The notes beneath the pieces were generated by a model, which was given only the letters and a program-made list of their open reading frames with translations, made no database searches and was not told where the DNA came from. Shown one piece after another: positions 24,511 to 36,575 of a stretch of DNA of 64,000 nt. Within the stretch, counting starts at the first letter, position 1, and each line of letters opens with the position of its first letter. Origin of the DNA: Paraphaeosphaeria minitans (taxonomy: Eukaryota; Ascomycota; Dothideomycetes; Pleosporales; Didymosphaeriaceae); NCBI GenBank assembly GCA_015832175.1, contig WJXW01000017.1:1-64000 (forward strand), written 5' to 3'. The translations under genes were made by a program, and so were the position numbers.

Positions 24511-24978
24511 TATTAAATCTAAGAGGGTAGCTAGTCCTAAAGGGTTAAGGTTAGTTCTTAGGCAGGAGTACTTATAAAAGGTAAAAGGTCTTATTAATAT
24601 AATAGTATCTTGCGAAGTGTAATAAGTTAACAATTTAGTCTACTAGAATCTAAACAATAAATTAATAAATAGATTAAACACAAGTATAGAGAGCCTATTT
24701 TTACGTTCCTATATACTAAGTAAAGTCTGCTCTGTAGGGAGCGCTTTGTGGAGAGCGGTTACGTGTGTTATACTCTAGTACAGAGTAATTAAGCGCTCTA
24801 TAGAGAGTGGTTACGTGTGTTATACTCTAGCACAGAGTAATTAAGCGCTCTGTGGAGAGTAGTTACGTAACTCCTTTGTTTAAGGCGTAGCTAGCCTCGA
24901 ACCCTAATTAATCCTTGCTACGCGCCTACTAGGTATAAAACTGGCTTCCCACTATTATGTGGATTTTAAATCCTAATA
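24511..24978 (-). repeat. 5' LTR beside gypsy B (type-2 U3)
   Basis: 468 bp. Bases 24511-24720 are the shared R-U5 half, and 24721-24978 are the type-2 U3 also found in gypsy D. This copy has three 52-bp tandem units (starting 24741, 24793, 24845) where gypsy D has fewer. The sequence directly after the LTR is internal gypsy sequence from just beyond RNase H, not a target duplication partner. Confidence 0.8.
24741..24870 (-). promoter_or_regulatory. 52-bp tandem repeats in type-2 U3
   Basis: Units start at 24741, 24793 and 24845, the last incomplete. Each contains GCGCTCT, a GAGAGYGGTTACG core and TTATACTCTAG. They lie in the U3 half, so they are candidate enhancer units. The TTATACTCT stretch could hold promoter elements, but the direction is not resolved. 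Confidence 0.55.
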
Positions 24979-27154
24979 TATTAGTTCTAGAGATTTATCT
25001 TTAGCTTTGCGAAGAATTGCGGAGAAAGTTTTTGCCTTTTCTCCTACTAGATTACTTTATTAGCTAAGAGCGTTTGCTCTACTATTTTCTTTTCTAGCTA
25101 TATAAATAATTTTAAACTTGTACTACTTAATAGTCTATAACTATCTTTATTATTATACTGTAAGTTCTTTTATTATTGTAAACCTTAGAAGGTTTTTATA
25201 ATCTATATAGATTTCTAGCGTTAAGTAACTAAGCGCGTAAATCCTCTAGTGCTTTAAGGCTTTAATAATAGCGTAGAGTTCTTTATTATGTACATTGTAT
25301 TGTGTTTTAGCGTTATTAAATTTGCATAAGTAATAGGTAATTAGGTACTATTTACTATTACGTTTTTATTTAGCGCAGGCGCCTAGCGCAAGATCGCTAG
25401 TGTCTATTTTAAAGTGTAGTGGTTTATTGCTTCTAAAATAAATAAGAATAGGTTCTATAATATATGCTATCTTAAGGAGTTAGAATAACATTCTACACTT
25501 ATTTATCTATTTAAAGGGTACGTCCTTTTTTATAAGATTTATTAAAGGTATTGTGACCTTTGCGTAATTTTAGATGAATTGTTAGTTAAATCTATAGAAT
25601 CCTAAGAATTCTTAGATATTCTTAGCTATCTTTAGTATTAGCTAGTTCTTAATATATTTAATTTCACTTAGTGCTATTTTAATTCCTTCTATAGTAATAA
25701 TGTGTCCTAGGAATTTAAGTTATTTAACATTAAACTTACATTTCTTAAGTTTAATGCAAAGGCATGCTTTATCTAGTGCTTCTAGTACTATCTATACATA
25801 CTTAGTGTAGTCTAATTCGTTTTTAGAAAAGACGAGGATATTATTCATATACGCGATAATAAATATGTCTAGATATTTACAAAGTACGTTATTAATAAGT
25901 GCTATAAAAGCTGCTAGTGCGTTTATAGGTCTAAAAGGCATAACTTTATATTTAAATAGTCTGTAGCGTAATTAAAACACTATTTTCTATTCTTTACCTT
26001 TCTTAATTTGTATAAGGTAGTAACTATCTCTTAGATCTATTATTCTAAATATCTTAGCTTAAGATAGTTAATCTTATAACTCTATAATATTTAGTAGTAG
26101 ATATTAGTTCTTTATTATTATGTTATTAAGTTGTTAGTAGTTAACGCATAGTCTATCTAATCTATCCTTTTTCTTAATAAATATAAAAGGGCTTATTGTT
26201 AGTAACTTTAATAGTTGTATATATCCTTTCTTAAAGCTTATCTTAATAAAATTATATTCTTTAAGGAGTTCTTCTCCTATCTTACTATATAGTAGTCTAA
26301 AGGGTAGTGTCTTCCCTGTTTCTAGGTCTATTGTAAGATCCTAGGGTTAATATTTAGGTAGGTTTACTTTTCCTTCCTTTTCTATAAATATATATGTCTA
26401 TTTCCTGTACTCTCTTAGTAAGGTAAGGGTGTACTATTGTCCTCCTTCTTACGCTTCTTAACCTAGTAGTTCCTACTAGTGTCTACTAAGGTGTGCTTCT
26501 ATTTTTTAACTATCTATTATAGTATTATGTTGTTAATAACTCCCTTATCTACTATTATTTTTAGTTAATGCGTAGGCTTTACTTATAATACATAATTATA
26601 GCGTTTAAATAATATTTTCTTTGTACCCTAGTTAATCTATAGGTTATGTATTATTAACTAAGGCAATTCTAAGACTAACTTATACTTAGATCCTAGTAAG
26701 ATATCTAAGGTAAGTTCCTCTCTATATCCTTAGACTATTATTATGGTAGTAACCTCCTAGTGTATCTAAGGTGTCTTGGGCATTAGGGATCCATTCGCAA
26801 CATAGATTATATAGGATACTTTTTTCTCTAATATTATAAGTTCTGCTTATCTTACTATCTAATAAGATATAAAGTTTTTTTCTACTTTTAAGTCTACAAG
26901 AGCTTAAGCCTATATTCCTTTAAGCTGTACTAGTAGCTTAACTAATGCTATACTTACTATAGTATTTAATTTAATAAAGGCGTTTTCTTATCTAAGTTTA
27001 GACCTAAAAAAGGCATTTATTCGTGTAGGTTATAGTTAAGTTCTAGTGCCTAGTATACGTTTCTAAGCATTTGCTTTTATTATTATTCTTAAGTACGTAG
27101 CTTATGTAGATTGTCTTCTTCTTTCTATAAGAATATTCTGCTATTTTTCCTCCC
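24979..27154 (-). mobile_element. Gypsy C: internal fragment (protease to RNase H)
   Basis: Matches gypsy A from about 11339 to 13514. It includes the linker after RNase H, RNase H, RT (box degraded to Y-M-N-N-I at 25837-25851) and protease. It lacks integrase, chromodomain, gag and both LTRs of its own. The left edge is joined to the type-2 LTR at 24978 and the right edge to unrelated sequence near 27155. It is probably the remains of the element into which a type-2 gypsy once inserted. Confidence 0.75.
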
Positions 27155-29564
27155 GTGTTATAGGCTAGCCTTAGAGAGTGAACAGAACTGTAAGTGCCAA
27201 ATGTAAAGGATGAATTCTAGGTATTAAGTCTCTATAGGGGGGTGTGCCGCTTATAAGAAGAGTTTTTCTTAGTAGGTCTACTTCTTTAGGGCAGTTTGTT
27301 TCCTTAAGATCCTTCTAAAAGCTAGGGCATAGCCCTAGCCTATTATATACCCTAGACCTTACTTAGTTTAAAACGTCTTAGAGTTATAAGGTAAGCCTTA
27401 GAGATCTTAGGAGTATTATGCTGTAGTAAGGTAGTAGTGTTATAGGCGTTATTCTTCTATTAGAAACTTATTATTGTTTTAGCAAAGGTTCCCTTGTAGT
27501 ATAGAGGCGGCCCTAAGGTAGTCTTAGGGCGAGGATCCTTATTAGGTAGTTTATTTATTTACATTATTATTATAAGGCGATAGGACAGCGCTCCTACCCT
27601 TTCTAATATAATTATTATGTGTCTATTACCTTAGCAGTACGTTACTATTATAGTCTCTTTATATGTATATTACTTTACCTTCCTTCTTCCTTTCTCTACT
27701 CTCTCTTTCTTATACTAACCCTAACCTGCGCCTATTCTAACTTTCTTAACTATTTATAACTACCTCTATCTTTGCCTCTTTCTAGCCCTAATTTAGTTCC
27801 CTTTTTATTTCTACGCTATACACCCTTATACTTTTATTAGCCTTTTAGCCTTTTTTTTAGTGTTCTATTTATAGCTACAGCTAATATTAATATTATTAAT
27901 AATAGCCTCTAAGGTAGCGCTACCTTAGTAGATATCTTTAGTCCTAGTAGTAGTAGTAGTAATAACTCTCTAGACCTAAACTAGCGCCTTACTAAGCCTA
28001 GCTATACGTATACTAAAGAGGAGATTAATAACACTAAGGTAGAAAAGATTCTCTAGAGCCTTAATACGCTTACGTAGCAGCCTAATAGTAGTAATTACTT
28101 TTACTTTTTTATAACCTCTAAAAAGCGTATACTAGCTAATTGCCTTAAATCTATTACTTCTATCTATACCCTAAAGTAGCTCTACGTTACTAAGAGCGTA
28201 GTTCTTTAAAAGAACAGCTTAAATAAAGGGCTAGCTAATCCTAATATAGGCCTTATATATATTAAATATATTAGGCGCCTAAGGCAGCTTAGGCGTGTAG
28301 AGTAAGTCTATAGCCTTATATTTTAGACTATTATTAATATTTATATAGCTATTAACTATTCTAAAGCTACTCCTATAGCGCCTACTATTACCCTAAGGCT
28401 ACCTACTAGTATAATTCTGCCCCCTTTACTAATAACTTAGGCCTAAGGTAGGCTCTGCGCCTCTAGATTAAATATATAAAGTAAGGCTAGGTTAATAGTA
28501 ATTTACATATCTGTAATTCTAGAACGTATAGCACTAACCCCTAAAAGCCTATAACTAGAACACTACTTACTTTTATAGTAGAGTTCTACTACTTAGCCTA
28601 GTAGTATAAGTAGTACCTAAACTTAGCGCTTAAGAACTCTAGCCTAATCTAGGAGCTAGACTCCTTTACTATACCCCTACCTTAGCGTAGTAATAGAATA
28701 GTAGTTACCCCCCCTAGTATAAACATAGCCCTAGTAGCACCTTTGCTCTAGATAACTCTAGTCTAGCGTAGTAGTAATTATAATTAGAATCTAGTAGCGT
28801 TAGCTAATAATATAGTAGGGTAGATAAATAATATAGGAAATCACATCTAGTAATCTAAAGAGAGTATAGGCTAGCGCCTAAACAAGATAATCTAGACCTA
28901 AGCATAGACTACTAACCTACTTACTACTATTATAGAGCGACTTAAAACAGCTTCTAGCTAATACTACTTTATTCTTCTAGTAGCTCTAGCTTAATAGCGT
29001 ATACCTTTTAACCTATATTAAGAGCCTTATAGAGTAACTCCGCCTAAGCCTTTATCTAGGGCTAGCTTAGTGCACTTTCTTAGCTACTACTACTACTAGT
29101 GCGAAGAGTAATATAGTTATTATAGCCCCCCTTTATTCTTATCTAGTATTACTCTAGTGCCGCTTTGGGCATTATAACCCTAGGGCTAATAGCCTTTAGT
29201 AGTTTTTAGATAGATAGCGCCTCTACTAGGTTAGTAAAAGAATAAATTCTTAAATACCTATTATAGCTTCCTTTATAATATTTATGTGTTCTTCCCTATA
29301 GGCTAGATAAGACTATTATTGTGACTATAGTCCCCTTAGGCGGCCTTAAAGTAGTTTAGAGCTATAGTGTTTATAATATTTTTAACTAGCACCTAAGTTA
29401 GTAATACCTACCTAGTCTACTTTACTAGCGCCTATTATTATTTACCTTAGGCGTTCTTAATACGTAGAACCTCCTCTACTTCCTATTTACATAAGTCTAG
29501 GTCCACTTCTTCTAGCTCTAGGGCTAGGCCTAGCTAGGCGTTAGCCTAAGTCTAACTAAATAGG
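27155..29564. repeat. Unclassified degraded repeat K
   Basis: 2.4 kb between gypsy C and copia F. It begins near a TGTTATAGGC sequence at 27156, also seen in part at 27437. From about 27870 to 29500 the + strand can be read as a long translation interrupted almost only by TAG/TAA, so it is probably a RIP-killed gene of a transposon. The text is rich in Leu, Ser and Gln-derived stops, and I recognise no domain. Some CA/TG dinucleotides survive near 27175-27260, suggesting lower RIP load there. Confidence 0.5.
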
Positions 29565-29759
29565 TGTTGTGGTAAAAAGGGCTCGAACTATTACAGGATA
29601 TTTAGGAGCAGAGTTATAAAGAATACAAAGAGCTAATTGTAGGAAAGGATGCTAAAAGGGTAGACTATATACAAAAGAAATAAGCCTCTTAGCAAGAATC
29701 CCGTGATCTGAATTAGTGGATCTAGAAAGAATCCCAGAAGTAAGTATTTTACTTTAACA
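29565..29759 (-). repeat. 3' LTR of copia F
   Basis: 195 bp starting TGTTGTGGTAAAAAGGGCT and ending TTTAACA. It is followed inward by TACCCCCTAGG, which on the coding strand is a purine run (AGGGGGTA) touching the LTR, the polypurine tract. Confidence 0.85.
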
Positions 29760-30713
29760 TACCCCCTAGGTGATCGCTTAAAGCGGATTACTTATCCTAA
29801 GAACTAATCTGTAATTGTCTAAATCCTTCTTAAAGATCTTTAAAAAACTGTCTAAAGGCTGTTTAAAGATTAAAAAACTATTAAGAATTATTCTTCTAAA
29901 TCTCTTTATCTTAAGAACAGTAATTCTATCACTCCTTACTTGTTGTAATAGTACAATAATTACTGTTTATCTTTTAAATTATAAATCCTATTGTGAATTG
30001 TGTCTAGAATCTCTTCTTCTAGTGGGTTAGGAGCTTATAAGCGTTGTATAAAGGCCTAGAGTGTAAACATTTTTATTCTACTACTCTTTTCGCTTACTTC
30101 CTATTAACTATAAGGTAATTTCCCCGCTCTTACTAGCTAGTAAGTACGATAGGTAGGTGCGTTTTAATTAGGAAGGAGTAGTAGTAAGAGAAATAAGTAG
30201 TAAGGAAAGAGCGTATTTAGCGCTTAATAATTAGATAGGTAGTAGAGTATATAAGCCCTTTGCTAGCGTTTAATCTTCTCTCTTTAATCCTTTACTTTTA
30301 ACGCTTTAACCTCCTATCTAATTTAAGCCTACTAGTTTAAGCCTTTAAATCCCACTACCTTACTCCTAGCTAATCCTTAGTAGAGGATAGAGTAATTACC
30401 CTCCTACCCTACCTATTAAGGAGCAGCGCGGTCGCAGCTAATATACTAATTAAAATAGCTAGATAAGAGGCCTATTAGCTCTAAAGTAGGGTAGAGGCTA
30501 GGTAAGTGCTTCTCCTCCTACTAATTAAAGGAGAGGTAGAGGAGGTAGATAGGGTGAGGAATTACCTACTGTAGAGAGGAGGAGAAGAGGAGGATAGGGA
30601 GAATCTCCTGCTACTAATCGCAGGGGAGATTCTCGCACCTCTATAATTAAGTAGAGGAGGAAGAGGGTTTATAAGCTTATAGATAAGCTCTTTAATCTCC
30701 TTTTCCTCTAATG

Positions 30714-30961
30714 ACTATTCTCTTTTTAATCTTTTCTTATTTTTTTTTTCTTTTTTTATTTCCTAGCTCTAAATTAATAATTCTAGGTAGTTAATAGATT
30801 AATTTTCTACTTACTTACTTTTATTCTGTAATTATTATATTTATATTTTGTAGATTTAATAGCCTTTTAAATCTATTAAACTACTAATAAGTAAGAGCCT
30901 TTGTGAGACTATTTGCTAGCATTTCGCTAGTTAGAATATATTCTACTCAAAATAATCCTTT
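30714..30961. repeat. 248-bp block identical to 47603-47850
   Basis: In the tail between pol and the 3' LTR of copia F. Every base from 30714 to 30961 equals 47603-47850 of copia G by eye, while flanking sequence on both sides differs every 10-20 bases through C/T and G/A changes. The block keeps several CA and TG dinucleotides (for instance TTTGTGAGAC and GCATTTCGC), so it is not merely lacking RIP targets. Confidence 0.8.
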
Positions 30962-31149
30962 CGTATACTCTTGCTATAACTATATATTCTAAATATCTAT
31001 ATAGCGCAGTTAAGTAGTAATTCTTTTATTCTTTCTAATTACTAAACAAATAGTTTAAAGATTGTCGCAATAGACCTTTTATAAAGGTCCTAGATCTAGA
31101 GTAAGCTTAGTAAAGAATCTCTTAATCGCTATAGCTTCTTTGCTTATAT

Positions 31150-34100
31150 GTTTAAGCGCTAGAAGCTCTACTTCTGTTATTAAAGTAGTAATTATGTTCT
31201 ATTAAGCTGCTTTCTATAGGATAGCTCCTCTAAATAATAGAATAATATATCCATAGGAAGATCGCCGTAATATTGGATTATTAGCGAATAAGGCATCTCT
31301 ACATATTAGCAGATTAGGTCTATTATAGCCACTAAAAACTATAGCCTGCTATCTAGTTTAATAGAGGTAAAGGATTATATAATTAATAGCAGCAAAGTGT
31401 TCTTTGCTTAGATTTGTTAGAAAGTGTGATAGCTTTAACACTGCAAAGGCTATATTTAGGCGTAGCATAATTACTGTATAGAGAGCTAATCCTACCTCTT
31501 CTTAAAAGAGCTTTATTTATTAAGGAGTAGCTTCTCCTGTGCTTAGAACAAGATCTTCTACTAATAGAGGTGTAGGAGGGAAGCTCCTAGAGTTTAAAAG
31601 GTTGAACTTTTTCGTGATCTTATTAATGTAGGTATTATAGACTAGAGAAATTAATCTTGCTTCTCTGTCCCTAATTACTTAAACACCTAGGAACTACTCT
31701 ACTAGTCCTTTTAATTTAATCTCGTATTTGTTCGCAATCTTCTTCTAAAAATCTAGGGCTTCTTTCTCTTTACTCTTATAATAGAGAAGAAGAATGTCGT
31801 TAATATAAAATAGAATAATAATACTTTAATTACTATTAAAGAAAAGGCATAGCTCTTCTAGCGAAGCTAAGAGTCTATAAGATTAAAGTAATCCTGCAAA
31901 TTCCTTATACTAAAGAAGTGGTAAATCTCTTAAGCTATACAAAGCTTAATTTAATCTTACACACTTTCCTAGCTTTTTAAAACTATTAGGTAATTTATAA
32001 GTTACTAGATTAGCAGCTGTAATAAGAGTATTTAGAAACGCTCCTACTACATTAAATTATAAAATTTCTAGATTAAATTCTACTGCTAGAGCTATAGCTA
32101 ATCGAAAAGATCTTACTACTAGGGTAGTAGTATAAGTAGAGTAGAGAGTATTCTTTTTCTAAAGATTTCCTTTTACAATAATTTAAGCTTTGCACTTTTT
32201 AAAGTATCTATTTTAATTAAACTTATAAGTAAAGACCTACTTTAAAGGGAGTAGTCGCTCTAACACCTCTAATTATTTAATCTCTGTCTAGGTACCTTTA
32301 TCTTATAAAGTTAAGATCTCCTTGTAAGCGGTAAGGAGGAATAGCTTCCTATATAAATAATTATAAAGGTGTTTTTATAGGGTTAGCTCTGGTATAAGCT
32401 TGTCTCTATAAGTCTAAGCTGCATAAGACGCTCCAGGCGCCTTTCTAAGCATAGAAGCGAATACTATTGCATTTAGTGTAATATATTCTTCTTGCTTAGA
32501 CTAGGCCTCTACTACTCCTAGTATAAACGTGTACTCTAATATTATATTAAGATTACTTTAAAGATAATTAGCGATTAGTGTATAAGCACCTAGCTTCTAC
32601 CTACCCCCTAGCTAATTATCCTAATTATTTTACTTCCTTAATCTTCGCAATAGTAAATAGCGATTTATTAGTTAGTTAATTTCTAGTGCTTTACTACAAT
32701 TTCGCCTACTTATTCTACTTACCTCTAGATAGATCTGCCTTCGCCTTTAGCGCGCTAGTAGGTTATCTATTTTATTTAGCGTAATTAAGTTATCTGCGCT
32801 AGGTTAATTAGTAACCTAATTAGTTTCTACTAATAAATAGGGTATTAAATCCCTAGATTCTAGCAGGCCAGCTCTCCTAGTAGTATTCTAGTAGCTACTA
32901 GATATCTCTTAATCGCTTAACAGATTACCCCTAAGATTACCTAGCTCTAGTGTCTAATTAGGGGTTATAAGTCCTGTGTTTCCTTTCCTACTTAAGTAAA
33001 TTCTTAGCTACTAGCTAGCTAAGCCTACAGCTCGCTTAGTAGTAGGTACTTTAGGTTCTTAATTACTTAGCTGTCCTACTTTACTTTTAATTACCTAAAG
33101 GTCACCTATAGGTCTAGTAGCGGTTCTTGTATACTTGTTTATTTTAGGAAGAATATTAAGCGCGTTTTTATACACTTCTCTTAGATTATTTAGCTCTTCT
33201 TCTTAGAGGCTTTCTACTATTTTTAACACTTCTATTTTTAGAATAGATTATTCCTCTAATCCTTTATAGAATAAGGACTTATTAAATTTTATATTTTGTG
33301 TGGTGATTACCTAATTAAGCTAGAGAATCTATATTTAGTAGATATTAGAAGCTTTATAGCCTACTAGGTATCTAATATAGCCCCTAGGATTCACTTTAAA
33401 TCCTCTTCTATCTCGCCTAGCTACACGCTCTTAATCTAAAGGGTAAGCTTAGCAGCTATAGGCGTAGACAGCACTCTAGTTTAGACGAAGATTAGCTATC
33501 CTATATTATGTTTTTACTAGTTTAAAATAATAAAAATATTGTCTAAACTAAGTATCTAACGTTTTATTAGGTGATTAATAGCCTAATACTAGGCTAGGAA
33601 TTATTCCTTAGAGCTAGCATGCCACTTATATAATCTTAGGCCAGAGATTTAATAGCACATTTGCGCTTATTTGTATTTTAATTACTTTTATTATAAGCTC
33701 CTAGCCTACTCTTTCTACAGCGCTATTAGGCTTATGCGTATAGGGCAGTAGTCTACTAATTATTATCTCTTCCTAATTAGCCCAAAATTTATACTAGGAT
33801 TTCCCTCTCTATAGAAGTGTTACTATATTATTGTCCTAGTAGATTTTTGTGATTTAAAGCTCGTATTTTGTATTAATAAGAGCTAAGAAATCCTGCCACA
33901 CTCTTATTATCTTAGAAAGCGTCTTTGTTCTAAGATTAAAAACGTAAGGTTTCTTACTAAAATCTTCTTTAATTAGCAAAACCTAGTTTTCTCTATTTTA
34001 AGCAGTGGGCATATTAAATAGATCCTAGGATAATAAGTAAAATAGCCTAGGTAATTGTTCTCTAGGTCTCCTAGAGATTATCTAGATTACGTGTGTAGTA

Positions 34101-35890
34101 GTATAGTGCTTGTAATCCTTCTTTAACATTCTAGTAATCTTTACACTTTAGGCTGCAGTTACTAGAGCTTATAGGGCTCTACTTCCTATATACCCTACTT
34201 AAAGGTGCTAGAGGTCCTTAGAATTTAATCTCTTAATATTAACCTAGGATAATCCTTTAGTAGTCACACTTATAACAATTAGACAAGAGTGGATTAGCTT
34301 ATATTATAGGAAAGTAAGGTTATGCTCGCATTTTAGGTCTACTAAAATAACGCTTTATTTTAGGCTTCTAATCCTAAAAGTGTAATCTAAACTAAGGTAC
34401 TAAATCTTTACTTTCTTTAAAAGAGCTTCTAATATAATATTTACATAAAAGCCTTCTACTACTCTTACTCCTTAGAGTAGCAGATTTTCTGTAAATCTCC
34501 TATTTTTCCTATGCAAAGCGTTCTTAATTAGTCTATTACTAATTCCTAAGATTAGAAGGCTTTATGTACCTGCCTCTACACTCTTATTTAATAATTAAAA
34601 CGTCCTAGGAATAAGTCTTTTGCAATTGTTAACTAGGTGAACTGCTGCAGCACTATTTAGTATTGTATATTCTAATAGAAGATAAGCGTTAGAATATAGA
34701 GTAGAGTAGACACCTAATGCTCCATTGTCTGTAGGCAGATTAAATAGGTTTAGTAGAGTAGCAGTAATACTACTAGGATACTTAATAGTCTTAGTAGAGG
34801 ATTGTTTTTTATTCTATTCTACCTTTGTAATCGCATTACAAAGGTTTAACTACTTAGGCTGCTTAAATTAATTAAGAATCTCTAATTTTTCTTTATTAGT
34901 GAGATTAAATAACAATGTTCTATCCTAGGGTGATCTAGCTATTGCGGTTTAAAGTCTTCGGCACTCTATTAGTTTTCACCTATAAGCATAGGGCTTATAG
35001 GGATAGTTTGGTTGTTTCTTTATCTAATTAGACAAACCAGAACTATTAGAGTTAGTAGATTGTTTTAATAATCTATTAAAAGTGGCGAATACCCCACTTA
35101 TTTTATTAGAACTAGATTAGATTAAATACTCCTAAATAAGCGCTGAAAATACCTTCCCTAGATTGTCTAGCGTGATCTAATTCCGTCCTAGCGTCTCATC
35201 CTGGATTAGCTATTAGTTTATTAATTAGGCCTAATTTAGTGCTATACGCGCGGCAATTGTATCTAGGAAATCTTGGGTAGTAAGCAGTCTACTAATTTTA
35301 CTAATTAAGTAGGTCTTCGCTTTTTAATAGAGGAGCTACCACTCTTTAAACTAGGTCTTAGGACTTTATCTTACCTACTTAGCCTTCTTAAGATAAGCGC
35401 AGTACAAAGCTTAAATATTATTCTATATAGCTTCTTTATTTAGTGCGAGATCTTCCTTTAAGAGTTAAATTAGGGACTAAAGCGTAGTTTAGCGTGTATT
35501 AACTAGAGTAATTATGGCAGGAGTAAGCAGATTAGGCGATACTATAGCGTTTACCTAAGTCTAGAAATTCTGTATCTTAGTATAGTCTACTTGCTAGTCT
35601 AAAACTACTACTCTATATTCCGCTATTTGTAAAGGAAAGCTCTTCTTATCTATTTTATACTTAGTAAGCTCTGCTTTATATAATTAAATACTTGCCACAG
35701 AGGCTGTATCTATAATTAGTAATAGTTTCTATAAGAGCGGAGGTTATTCTAGCTTTATGTAATTAATTGCTAGAGCGTTAATTGCCTCTAGGTTAATTTA
35801 GTTCTAGATTCCTTTTAAGTTTACTTAGAATTAAAGCTAGACAAACTAGTAGGGCTAACTAGAGCGATTAACGAGCTATACTTCTGCCAT
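31150..35890 (-). pseudogene. Copia F gag-pol, inactivated
   Basis: Former polyprotein. The start codon is at 35890-35888 (M-A-E-V), about 134 bp inside the 5' LTR; in copia G this ATG has become ATA. RT keeps Y-I-N-D-I at 31793-31807, with the first Asp of the usual Y-V-D-D replaced by Asn. RNase H keeps an A-N-N-P ... S-S-Y-G-Y-I motif and an A-I-L-W-K-A-A box near 31210-31300. TAA/TAG codons and G-to-A changes break the frame throughout. Exact domain limits are estimates. Confidence 0.78.
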
Positions 35891-36023
35891 TTTAATAATT
35901 TTTGTAATTAGAAATAGGGGGTTGTATTATAGAGAGGTTCTAAATAGAGTGTTATATAATAATTTAAGCGTTACTAAGTAGGTAAGAAGAATTGTCTTAT
36001 ATTCTAAGCGCTAGGCTTATAAC

Positions 36024-36218
36024 TGTTGTAGTAAAAAGGGCTTAAACTATTATAGGATATTTAGAAGCAGAGTTGTAAAGAATACAAATAGCTAATTGTA
36101 GGAAAGGATACTAAAAGGGCAGACTATATATAAAAGAAACGAGCCTCTTAGCAAGAATCCTGTGATCTGAATTAGTGGATCTAGAAAGAATCACGGAAGT
36201 AAGTGTTTTACTTTAACA
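36024..36218 (-). repeat. 5' LTR of copia F
   Basis: 195 bp, starting TGTTGTAGTAAAAAGGGCT and ending TTTAACA. Same length as 29565-29759. It is directly joined to gag-protease sequence of copia J at 36219. Confidence 0.85.
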
Positions 36219-36253
36219 CCTTCTTTATATTCTCCTTTTATAAGGATATTTCT

Positions 36254-36258
36254 ACTAG
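36254..36258. repeat. Target site duplication (left) of H-family solo LTR
   Basis: ACTAG, repeated at 36571-36575. Confidence 0.8.
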
Positions 36259-36570
36259 TGTTAGTTTGGCTCAATCTGCAATTAAGCATTTAAGGGTTAA
36301 TAGTATACTATCGTGCAAAGGGTGAGAAGTAGGTTTAATTAATTACGTCTAGTCTATCGTACAAAGGGGCACTAAGGACCTTATGAAGTCTCTGCCTCTT
36401 AGCGCTAACATAAGCAGGAGGTCCTTATGCGGGTCCTTATAGGTAGGCAGGGCCTTATAAAGTCTCTACCTCTTAGCGCTAACCTAAGTAGTGGGTCCTT
36501 GTGCGGGTCCCTATAGGTAGGCAGGCCCCTATTTCACTTAGTGCTATTTGTACGATAAACTATATAGACA
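36259..36570 (-). mobile_element. Solo LTR of copia family H with internal duplication
   Basis: 312 bp, the reverse complement of the 238-bp LTRs at 772 and 7771, flanked by perfect ACTAG duplications. It is about 74 bp longer because a segment holding GTCTCTGCCTCTTAGCGCTAA and the following GGTCC / GTAGGCAGG motifs is present twice in tandem. It starts TGTTAG and ends AGACA. No internal sequence is left, so it arose by LTR-LTR recombination after insertion into the gag-protease region of copia J. Confidence 0.85.
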
Positions 36571-36575
36571 ACTAG
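36571..36575. repeat. Target site duplication (right) of H-family solo LTR
   Basis: ACTAG, identical to 36254-36258. Confidence 0.8.

Larger units (their letters stand above)
18213..24978 (-). mobile_element. Gypsy B: chimeric chromovirus with two different LTRs
   Basis: The internal region has the same plan as gypsy A on the - strand: RT box Y-M-D-N-I at 21483-21497, and a chromodomain-like stretch near 19330-19440 in a version clearly different from that of A. The 3' LTR (18213-18676) has a type-1 U3, whereas the 5' LTR (24511-24978) has a type-2 U3. LTRs of one insertion should be near identical, and here the target duplications also disagree (GTCTT on the left, TATTA on the right). The simplest reading is recombination between two gypsy copies. 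All frames are closed by RIP stops. Confidence 0.75.
29565..36218 (-). mobile_element. Copia F: Ty1/copia element, RIP-inactivated
   Basis: 6,654 bp bounded by two 195-bp LTRs (29565-29759 and 36024-36218). Coding on the - strand: gag starting at ATG 35890-35888, integrase around 33,000-34,700, RT (F-Y-I-N-D-I-L-L-L near 31785-31812) and RNase H (F-A-N-N-P ... S-S-Y-G-Y near 31200-31300). That is the copia order. A tail of about 1.1 kb follows pol before the 3' LTR. The bases flanking the LTRs (ATAGG left, CCTTC right) do not match, so ends have been exchanged or flanks lost since insertion. Copia G at 45740-53083 is the same family. Confidence 0.82.

Noticed and set aside
24511..27154. Type-2 LTR plus gypsy C as one complete element
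   Set aside because: The LTR is followed by sequence from just beyond RNase H, not by a polypurine tract or integrase, and no second LTR exists on the right.
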